Origin: Cladosporium sp. IMV 00045
Lineage: Eukaryota > Ascomycota > Dothideomycetes > Cladosporiales > Cladosporiaceae
Assembly: GCA_001931905.2 (NCBI GenBank)
Contig: MSJI02000954.1
Location: 62,001-126,000, forward strand
Length of the DNA: 64,000 bases
Reading direction: 5' to 3'
In this document: positions 55,251 to 64,000 of the stretch, in pieces
Position numbering within the stretch: the stretch's first letter is position 1
How the letters are laid out: every line of letters starts with the position of its first letter
Translations under genes and position numbers: made by a program
The notes under the pieces: model-generated
The model's database searches: none
What the model was told of the DNA's origin: nothing
What the model saw: only the letters and a program-made list of their open reading frames with translations

Positions 55251-57416
55251 ATGGCCGACCCCACTCCATCCGCCACCAGCAACAATAACAACGATAAAAC
55301 CAACAACATGAACAACACCACCCAAGCCAAAGAACTCTGGCACCACCCCTCCCCACAAACAACCCACCTCTACACCTTCCTCCAACACATCAACACCACG
55401 CACCACCAAAACCTCACAACATACGCCGACCTGCACGCCTGGAGCATCGCCAACCTGCCTACTCTCTGGGCCGCAGTGTGGCAGCACGTGGGCATCCGCG
55501 CCTCCCACTCCTACAAAAGCGTGCTGTCAGACGAGACGAGACTCTTCCCGCGCCCGGCATGGTTCGCTGGCGCGCGATTGAATTTCGCGGAGAATTTGCT
55601 GTTTCCTTTACTCCCTGGTGGAGGAGAAGTTGATGGGGGAAGTGTGGCTGTCATCGCTGCCACGGAGACGGGGAGGGAGAGCGTCACCTGGGATCAGCTC
55701 AGGGAGAGGGTCAGAGAGTGTCGGGCGGGTTTGAAGGCTTTGGGCGTGGGTGTTGGGGACCGCGTGGCCGGTTATGTGGGCAATCATGCGAATGCGCTAG
55801 TGGCTATGTTGGCTGCCACGGCGTTGGGAGCGGTTTGGACGGCCGTCAGTCCGGATACGGGCGTGACGGCTGTGGTGGAGAGGTTGGTGCAGATTGAGCC
55901 GAAGGTGTTGTTTGCTGATAATGCGGTGGGGTATAATGGGAAGGTGCATAGGGTTTTGGAGAAGGTTGGGGAGGTTGTGGCGAGACTGCCGAGTTTGAAG
56001 GGGACGGTGGTTTTTGAGACGATGCCTGGTGTTGGTGTTGATGTTGGGAGTGGTGGGGAGGGGAGAGGGGTTGTTGCTTATGGGGAGTTTGTGAAGGGGA
56101 GGGAGGATGAATTGGTTTTTGAGCAGCTGCCTGCGGATCACCCTGTGTATATCCTTTACAGCAGTGGGACGACGGGGGCTCCGAAATGCATTGTTCATGG
56201 CGCTATTGGCACGCTGATACAGCACAAGAAAGAGCACATCCTGCAGAGCGACATCAGGCCTGGCGATAGGCTGTTCTATTTCACGACATGTACGTGGATG
56301 ATGTGGCACTGGCTCGTGTCTGGACTTGCATCGGGCGCCACTCTAATCCTCTACGACGGCTCGCCGTTCCAATACCTCCAAGACGGGCAATCAGTCAAAG
56401 ACGACCTCGCCATGCCCCGTCTAATCGACGAACTCAACATCAACCAATTCGGCACCAGCGCGAAATACCTCTCAATTCTCGAACAGAAGTCCCTCCTCCC
56501 CAAAGAAACCACCCCACCTCTCTCCCTCTCCAATCTCAAAGCAATCTACTCGACCGGATCGCCCCTCGCCCCTTCCACCTTCTCGTACGTCTACCGCGCC
56601 TTCGGCGCCGTAAATCTCGGCTCCATCACCGGCGGCACGGACATCATCTCCCTCTTCGGCGCGCCCTCTCCGCTCTCCCCCGTCTACGAGGGTGAAATAC
56701 AAGTCCTAGGTCTCGGCATGGCCGTGCAAGCCTGGGACTACACGGGCAAAGACGTCTCCTCTGCCGGCGAACCGGGAGACCTCGTCTGTGTCAAACCCTT
56801 CCCCTGCCAGCCCGTGACGTTCTGGGGCAGCGGCGGCGAGGACAAGTACCGCGCCAGCTATTTCGAGCTTTTCGGCCCGACCGTCTGGCACCATGGCGAT
56901 TTCGTACGATTCAACCCGGCCACGGGCGGATTGTACATGCTGGGCCGCAGTGATGGAATTCTCAAGCCAAGCGGCGTGAGATTCGGGTCGGCGGAGATTT
57001 ACAATGTGCTCCTGAAGCATTTCCCCGATAGCGTTGAGGACGCGCTGTGTATTGGACGCAGACGAGAGACGGACTCGGACGAGACTGTGGTGCTGTTCCT
57101 GAAGATGAAGGAGGGTGTGGCGTTCGGTGAGGCTATGGTGGGAGACATCAAGAGCGTGGTCAGGAAGGAGTTGAGCGCCAGACACGTGCCGGGCATTATT
57201 GGCGAATGTCCTGAGATCCCCGTCACGGTCAACGGGAAGAAGTAAGTTTTCGGCAGTACTGACTTGATACCTGGGAGACTTTGCTAATCATGTGCTTATC
57301 ACAGGGTCGAGGGTGCCGTCAAACAGATCCTCTGCGGCATGAACGTCAAGACGTCGGCGAGCGTGGCGAATGCTGCGTGTCTGGAATGGTATCGCGAGTG
57401 GGCCAGTACGCATTGA
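55251..57416 (+). CDS. Acetoacetyl-CoA synthetase
   Basis: Exons 55251-57241 and 57305-57416 give 700 residues. The ANL-family adenylation motifs are clear: VYILYSSGTTGAPKCIVHG (P-loop), YSTGSPLAPSTFSYVYRAFG, SITGGTDIISLFG, and WHHGDFVRFNP with LYMLGRSDGILKPSGVRFG. WFAGARLNFAENLL near the N-terminus marks acetoacetyl-CoA synthetases. The catalytic Lys region NGKKVEGAVK is split by the intron inside the second Lys codon. The enzyme activates acetoacetate in the cytosol with ATP, feeding ketone bodies to acetyl-CoA use and sterol synthesis. The N-terminal ~25 residues are Asn/Thr-rich. Codon use shifts from C-rich to G-rich third positions within exon 1. Confidence 0.95.
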
Positions 57417-58976
57417 TTGGATCGTTTGAATGGTCTTACGATAATAGAAGGGTGGCATTTACATATGCTACAGAGGCACGTCAGTGGCTGCAGGTTTATA
57501 CCAATCACGGCATTCTCTGCCTCACATGAAGCAGGCAGAGGTTCAATAGGAAAAGCTGATAAATGTTTATCTTTCAAGTCGACACGTATCTTTCACATTG
57601 TGAAATACCAACCAATGCTACGCGCGCCACATGATTGGCCTCGGCAATCCCGGCGCTAAGAAGGGTCATCCCGCTACAGTTCACTTCCATGGCGTGCCTT
57701 CCCTGCGTGACGGCATCGCGCCTTCCTCATTCGCAAGTGAGTGAGGGGACGACAAAAAAAAAAAAAAGGCGAAAATTTTTGGGGGAGGACGAAATGTAAT
57801 AGAGTCATGATGAGATGGACGGTGTTGACTGTTCTGTAACTTGAACAAACGATTGAGGTCTTTTCTCATGGTTAACTTGTAAGCTGTGCGTGTCGCGATG
57901 GGGAGATCTTGTTGGATCTGATTTGAGGAGAGTAGGAGGGCTTGGTGAGGCTTGTTTGCCGAAACACCGTCGTCTGGATTTTCCATTGGTGTCGAATCGG
58001 CATCTGAATGCCATCGATTAGAGAGACACTATGTGGTAGAGACCGAGCGCTTCACATGAGTTGTCATTTCTGGATGTCCGCTCGAAGCTTTATGTACCTT
58101 GCCTCACGAGGAAACGAGAGAGACGAAGGTAAAGGAAGAATTGAAAAGTCGTCGTCCAGCGGTAGGTCGACGTTTCTTCGCTTGGAGGGTTATAGAATAA
58201 TAATAAGATTAGTACTGGCGGTGCTTATTACCGCTCACTCGATCGATATCGCTATTAATGCTATGGCACTTATTTGTTCTTTAGTGGGTTAGACAGGAAG
58301 GGACGGCGGAGGGAGAAAGATAGGGAAGGGGGAGGAGGTGTGTTGGTGGCTTGTTGATTGGTACATTGATCTTGCCTCGATGGACTGGTTTTATGGCGGG
58401 GTTGATAGATTGATAAACTGTTGAATTAACGAGTTGGCAAAAGGATGGATCGATCGATGATGACATTCCGGTTCCACGCATTTGGTAGAATACTTGATCT
58501 GGTCAGTGGATGGATGATTGGATTCGTCATTGATGGGATGAAGAGTTGATGAATTCGTGGATCGACAGATGAACTCACAGGTTGTTGGTTGGTTAATCGA
58601 TCAACAATCCCAGAAACCACGCGATTGGTAGAATAAGGGATTGATAGATTGAGCTTTCGACTGATGGACGCATGGATGGGTCGATCTGGTTGTATAGATA
58701 GTAGAAGATTTGGCATTCGCCGTTCCACGACACGTTTTTGTGAATCGAGATGGACATGGAGAGCTTGCATTTGAATCGTTCTGTTCATTATTGATTGTTA
58801 TTCTTTCTACAGAAACGCCAAAACTTCGTATGTTCGTCAAACGCTCGGACTGAAGCCGAACCTGACCTTGTACCCAATCTCTCAGTTTTACCCATTCCTT
58901 AACGTTGCTGTCGTTCTGTGGTCTGGTGCCACACCATTCTTCGATTCATTCTCACACAAACAGATTCCTGTCTCGC
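57417..58976. other. 3' flank and inner edge of arm B
   Basis: 57630-58976 is homologous, in reverse, to 36283-37290. It includes a 13-base A-run near 57756, the degenerate ATCC-type tract (about 58350-58720) and an inner segment (58200-58290) with many transition differences from arm A. No gene is supported. Confidence 0.45.
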
Positions 58977-60828
58977 CTAGACGCTCTCGCGCTTCGGCTC
59001 CGAAGCAGCCACAGACTCATGACGCTCAGGAGAGAACTCGTCACTAACGCGCTTCTCCGGCGGCAGGTCCTTGTTGGCCTCGAGGCGGGCGGTCTGCGAG
59101 GTGAAGTTCTTGGTCTTCCACGCGGGCGTGCCGATGTAGCGCGGGCCGTGTGGGTCTTCGAACATCTCGTTGACTTCCTCGAGCGGTTTGCCGGCCGTCT
59201 CAGGGAAGAGGAAGAAGACGTGGATCGTCATGGCAGCACAGAAGACGCCGAAGATGATGTACGTCTTCCAGGTGATGTTGACGAAGGCTGGCGGGACGAA
59301 GTAGCCGAGGGCGAAGCTGGTGGACTGTTAGCCATCTGATTGTTTTGAATTACGACAAGATTGGAATGCTTACTTGAATGCCCAGTTTCCGGAGGTGCTG
59401 AGCGCCACTGCTTTGCCACGGAGGTGGTTCGGATAGAGCTCTGGCGGGTAGATCCAGGAGACTATGGTGGGATTAGCAATGCTATAAAGTTGGAAAGGGT
59501 AATTGCAAACATACCAGGACCCCAGGTCGGCGCGTAAGATGCAACGAAAAGGTAGGAACACGCGATGACTGCCTTAGAGGCTGCACCACGAACGCGGACG
59601 GACGCCTCCTTGATGCCATCGACGCCATCAGGGCCGGGGTCCTCACCATAGACGGCGAGAATACCAGCGTTCGCAAAGAGCCAGGTCATCATGAGCGTAG
59701 AGCCGAGGAGCAGGGTCGGGCGGCGGCCGATGCGATCAACCCAGATCAAAGCGGGTACAGTCATAACCACATTGATAACGTACTGGATAGACGATGAGAC
59801 CAGGAGGGTGTTGCCTGTGAGGCTTGCCATCGAGAACACATATGTAATATAATACATCATGACGTTCATTCCGGTGAGCTGCGACCAGATCTGCGTGAAG
59901 AGACCGATATGCGTGCGGTTGATGTAGCGCGGTGTGAAGAGCTCGAAGTAGCTGACACCCTTGGCTTGACGCTCGATCTCAAGCCAATGTTTGATTTCCT
60001 GAAACTCGCGAGCGACCCATGGGCTGTTAGGATCTCCCTTGCCGTGGGTGAGGACCAGGACGCGTTCGCACTCGTCCCAGCGATCTTTGGTGGCGAGCCA
60101 GCGGGGCGACTCCGGCAGGAACATCATGCCGAAGAAAAGGATGATGGCAGGGACCATCTGAACAGCCCACGGGATGCGAAAGGCGCCAGTACCGTTGATG
60201 AATGAACAGCCGTAGCAGATGTAGAACATGATCATGATGCCCCAGGTGATAGCCCACTGCTGGGCACCGACCAGGCGGCCACGCTTGGACGGCGGTGCGA
60301 TCTCAGAGATGTAGACGGGCACTTGAGCGGAGCAGATACCGACGCAGAAGCCGTTGATGATGCGACCGACGATGAGCATGGCGATGTTCTGCGAGGCGGC
60401 CGTGATGATGGAGCCGATGACCCAGATGACAGCGCCGATCCTATTTTGCTGTTAGTCGAGTAGTCAAGGGAAAGTTTCGTGCGAGTGGATGACAACTAAC
60501 ATGATTGCGGTCTTGCGCCCAGCATAATCGGAGATGAAACCAGAGCAGAGCGAGGCGAGCCAAGAGCCACCAGCCATGGAGGCAACGATGCCTCCCTGGA
60601 CATCAGAGCGCGGACCCTTGCACTCGCCCGGACCTTGGTTGAAGCCATCATAGCAGCGGTAGGCGTCAGTAGCAATGCTGCGCGCATGTCAGTGAGGGTT
60701 TTCAGAGGAGATGAGGTGGGATGCGCAACTCACATGGCGCTCATGGAGCTGATGTCGAAACCGAAGAGGCCGCCACCGATGATGGAGATGGCGGCGATGA
60801 GATAGACGTTGCCAAACTGCTTTACCAT
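58977..60828 (-). CDS. MFS hexose/sugar transporter (arm B copy)
   Basis: Exons 60828-60734, 60677-60501, 60440-59515, 59461-59374 and 59316-58977 total 541 residues, exactly as in arm A, and all four intron lengths match (56, 60, 53 and 57 bases). The second intron uses GTTAGT rather than GTAAGT. Protein differences seen are few and conservative (for example MASL for MAGL, TLLLG for TLLVG, EEVNEMF for EEVNDMF). All sugar-porter motifs are intact, so both copies look functional. Introns have diverged more than exons; the fourth differs through much of its interior. Function is as for the arm-A copy: proton-coupled sugar uptake. Confidence 0.93.
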
Positions 60829-62797
60829 GGTGGGCAATGTATGTTTACAGTGTTGATGGGACCCAGCGTAGGTCGTGAGGGTGACTCGACGTCGTGCTCA
60901 AAGAGGGGCAGGAAATGTGTGTGGAAGGCGGGGTTGTAGTGTAGTGTGAGAGAGAGCAAGCCGTGGGAGGTGTTTTTATTATTGCTTGCCAGGCATTCGC
61001 TTCACTGGTGGTGGAGGAAGCGGTCACGCGGCGGCGGTTGCCGAACCTCTCTTGTCTCTTCTTCTCGTGATGCCGTTTCAGCAAAGCCGATCAATGCCTA
61101 CTACAGTGAATAAAGGTATACTTGTATGTGGAGAGGTACATACAAGTGAGGTACCAACATCGGGCACATGCCACCAGCCGCCCACGTTGCTCGGGAAGCC
61201 ATTCAGCGACAACGCAATTAGGCCTTGCGCCAGCCACTCCGAGCACTCGACCACACGGAGGAATGCAAAGACACCCTTATCCTTACCTCTCACATTGCTC
61301 CCCTCGTCAGCGGCGTCGGCACCCTCCACATTCTACAAGCGACTGCCCACGGGGAATGGGGAACGTTGGAGTATGCAAATGGCCGTCGTACCTGGATCCG
61401 GTCAGGATTGCTCGTATTCGCTCGCCTTTAGAGCCGACTTACCTTCTTGCCACTACCGCCTGGTCGACTAACCTCGAAATGAACGCATCCGACGACATCG
61501 ACCTTAAGCATCCCGGATCACGGCAAGTCAAGGCTGATAGCGTGGCTTTTGCTTACTTTTCGGCTAGTTGAAGCTTGGAGCTGGTGATCGACGAAGCCTC
61601 CAACTCTGCCTTATCTCATGCCATACACACATGCGAACGCAAAATCAGATTTGGTAACGAGTCAGTAGCACAAGCCACGATATGTGCCTTACAGTTGTAC
61701 AAAGACGAACTCGGTGGATTCAGCTCTTGGCTCAGGCCAGCAGGAGCAAAAAGACACGCCGACGCCCTTCCACAGCTCACAACTCACGAGATGCACCACG
61801 CGAGCTTCCCCAGAAACCTTTCATCCGCAAAAGGCGGGCAAGTCTCTGATTGATCCGTCTTCCGTTCCTGTCTGTCTGGAAGATCTCCACGCCTACGCTG
61901 GAGCCTCAGATATAGCAGTGCTACTGTACTCGGATCCTTCGAGTCTGCAATGCTTCGCCATGCAGCAAGCCTTTGCCGTCTACCCGCAACGCAACCACGC
62001 AAGAGACCGTAAGCGTCTCGCTGCACGTAGTTCCGAGCTTGTGGTCCCGCGGCGGCGAGATCGCCGGTATCCAAGCACGTGTCGTTCGGTGATCACTGGC
62101 TGTCATTTGAACTCGGCTGAGCTGAGGGTATCGGAAGATCTGCCCCATGGCGCCACCTCGCAGACCTGATGGAAGTTCGCATCGGAACAAAGCGATGAGC
62201 ACTCCAAACAACTGTTCAGCCATCGCGAGACCAGTTATAGTACACTTTCGCGGACGGCCTGAGGATTCCAAAAGGTGAGTGAGATGTGCGGGGGTCAAGC
62301 CAGGCGCGTGGCATAATCTGGAAGCCAATAAGGTCAAGGAAGTGTACGTCGGGTTGCAACAGACCCGGGTGCCCACATTTCCCTTGAGAGCATGGATGTG
62401 TGCCTTCAGTTTCCTTTCGCTAGCAGTACAAAACGCTTTAACAGCAGGCGCAAATGTTAGCGATCGAGTTCCCAGGGCCACTCTGGCTTAGTGGGCTGGT
62501 GCTTATGAAAGCCAGTCTATGGCTCAAGGAGGACGGGGCTTCCATAGATCAGTAGAAGGGTAGTAATACAGACATGCCTGGGCACAAGCACACTCGAGCA
62601 CATTGCAATCGCGTTCGAAGTGAGTGCGAAGCCCTCTTCATGCATTAGAAGAGACTGCTGTGGCAACAACATGCTGAAAGTGATGCACTCCCCACCATAA
62701 GTCTCCAGAAACACCCTCAAGACGACAGAACAGCCTCTCATCTCTCACACCAAACCTCACCCCTCCATCATCGCTTCTCCCCAAGGCCACTCCCTCC
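60829..62797. other. Arm B block between transporter and ATG16
   Basis: Counterpart of 32461-34430. Transporter promoter motifs are conserved (GCGGGG word near 60928-60933, TATTATTGC near 60975). The frame matching the arm-A 33412-33900 frame is interrupted by TGA at about 61569-61571. No gene is firmly supported. Confidence 0.45.
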
Positions 62798-63481
62798 CTA
62801 CTCCCACCTCGAATCGCGATTAACCCTCTCCGCCTCCTCCCCCATCCTCTTCATCCACCTCTCGACCAGCTCCCTATTCTCCCTCTCCAGCTTCTCACTC
62901 CTCTGCTCTGCCAAATTCAACTGCAGTCCCAGCGCCACCATCTCATCCTGCGCCTGCTCGACCAGCTTACTCTTGCCGCGCAGCTCCTCGTCGCGGTCGC
63001 GCAGCTTGCGCTCCGCGTCCGTTTTCTGCTTTGTGAGAGCTGCGATTTGTGCTTGCGAGGCGCGCTGCTGCGTGCTCAGAGCGGAGAGTTGGGAGGTTAG
63101 GTCTGTGAGTTGGGTTTGAAGGGCGGAGCGCGCTTTTTGCGTGCTGCTTAGGTCGAGGCGGAGGGTGCTGAGGAGGTCGGAGGGGGTGGGTGAGCTGGTT
63201 GGGGGGAGGTCTTTGGTTGGCGTGCTGGTGAGGTTGCGGGAGGTGGGTAGGTTTTGAGGGTTGGGCGAGGAGGGTGTCGAGGCGGCAGGTTGGGTGGAGA
63301 ATTGAGATGCTGTGCGGTCGGCGAGGGCGGTGTCTGGAAGAAGAGGCTGTTAGCTTGCTTTCGGGTAAGGTATACCTGAAGATCTGGAGTTCGTACAAGC
63401 ATCGATATATTGCCTATGTGCCTGTTCTTTTACATCGCGCGCTTCGAGAGCGGCGGAGTATTGTTGGATCCAGTCTGCCAT
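62798..63481 (-). CDS. atg16: Autophagy protein 16 (arm B copy)
   Basis: Exon 1 (63481-63397) and exon 2 (63333-62798) give 206 residues, the same length as the arm-A copy. I read the whole second exon and found no stop or indel. Differences are mainly in the Ser/Pro linker (ASQFSTQ for ASQISTQ, TKDLPPTSSP for TKDSPSTASP), plus LTDL for LSEL and LERENR for LEKENR in the coiled coil. The Atg5-binding N-terminus and the ERWMKRMGEEAERVN end are unchanged. The intron is 63 bases against 55 in arm A, and the two share little beyond the branch-like CAAGCTAACA. ATG16 is normally single-copy, so two intact copies are unusual. Confidence 0.92.
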
Positions 63482-63955
63482 GATTTCGTCTGAAGGCGGG
63501 TGTTTCCTCCCTTTCAGCCGTGTTCAAAATGACAATGAAGCATTATGTTTGCCTGAAGAATCGGGTCAAGTTTTTGGACTTGTCATGGCTTGACTGGTAA
63601 GTGAAGCCATAAAGTAGCAAGCATGTGATGAACCAGCTGGAGGACAAGGCACAGGGCTGGACCCACCAGCAAACAAGCCACCAGGGTCTCTCATCTTGAG
63701 TGACGTCGATCTTCTTGGACGAATCCAAGACGACAAGGCCCACGAGTCCATCATCCATGTCTCCACCTATCGACACGCGTATGCAGGCGGTAGAATTACA
63801 TGCGGTGTGTAAGTGCAAAGCAGGTGGACAAGACAGTTGCCTACCTATCCCAAATCATCAAACCCATCTAACCTATTCCTATCAACACTCAAGTGAGGTC
63901 TCACTCTTGATATACTTGACCATCCATACACCCAAACCCATTCAGAAAGACAACC
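63482..63955. promoter_or_regulatory. GH76/ATG16 divergent promoter, arm B
   Basis: About 475 bases. The part nearest ATG16 (63482-63830) is almost identical to arm A apart from small indels, one of 6 bases. The part nearest GH76 has diverged more. Confidence 0.6.
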
Positions 63956-64000
63956 ATGTCCGAGTTCGACCGAGCCTTCCAGGCCGCCATCGAAGGCAAC
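63956..64000 (+). CDS. GH76-like protein, arm B copy, truncated by window end
   Basis: Starts ATG at 63956 and reads MSEFDRAFQAAIEGN before the window ends. The 45 bases equal the start of the arm-A gene. Whether the full gene is intact cannot be seen. Confidence 0.8.
   Translation, partial: MSEFDRAFQAAIEGN

Larger units (their letters stand above)
57630..64000 (-). repeat. Inverted duplication, arm B
   Basis: Reverse-oriented counterpart of 31250-37290. Order from the window end inward is GH76 start, ATG16, intergenic block, transporter, ATCC-rich tract, inner edge. It continues past 64000. Arm B is about 5% longer than arm A over the shared landmarks because of indels in non-coding DNA. 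Confidence 0.95.

Noticed and set aside
1..64000. CRISPR arrays, bacterial operons, prophage
   Set aside because: Introns, 5S gene type and protein families are eukaryotic; repeats seen are short simple or segmental duplications.

Overview
The window comes from a filamentous ascomycete (Pezizomycotina). Genes carry short GT-AG introns of about 47-70 bases, both strands are densely used, and there is a lone dispersed 5S rRNA gene. The make-up (CorA-like fungal protein, DUF7708-type protein, GPI-anchored Ser-rich cell-wall protein, 2EXR/F-box-like protein) fits Dothideomycetes best, but that placement is inference.

Layout. 1-10 kb is accessory-looking: a partial gene with an in-frame TAG, a DUF7708-type protein, a 5S rRNA gene, a CorA-like membrane protein and a large secreted, repeat-bearing, GPI-anchored protein. 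11-30 kb mixes conserved and lineage-specific genes: a Gfo/Idh/MocA oxidoreductase, a NOPCHAP1-like protein, Tom40, 6-phosphofructo-2-kinase, two uncharacterised secreted/membrane proteins, a Gly/Gln/Tyr-rich glycine-zipper protein, an F-box/RCC1 protein and a 2EXR-like protein. 30-37.3 kb holds GH76, ATG16 and an MFS sugar transporter. 37.3-57.6 kb is core eukaryotic: GDA1, LCB2, SNF4, a PP2C phosphatase, VPS2, FZO1 and acetoacetyl-CoA synthetase. 57.6-64 kb repeats the 31-37 kb block in inverted orientation: a second transporter, a second ATG16 and the first codons of a second GH76.

The most notable structure is this inverted duplication: two arms of at least 6 kb separated by about 20 kb of unique DNA, both carrying intact transporter and ATG16 genes. 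Exons and much intergenic DNA stay close in sequence, while the ATG16 intron and parts of the transporter introns have diverged. The inner edge of one arm shows transition changes resembling RIP.

Several core genes bear on related processes: carbon/energy sensing (Snf4, PFK-2, sugar transporters), mitochondria (Tom40, Fzo1), membrane traffic (Gda1, Vps2, Atg16) and lipids (Lcb2, acetoacetyl-CoA synthetase). They are not an evident cluster. I found no CRISPR array, no intact transposon and no convincing tRNA. Splice sites were assigned by eye from frame continuity and family conservation.
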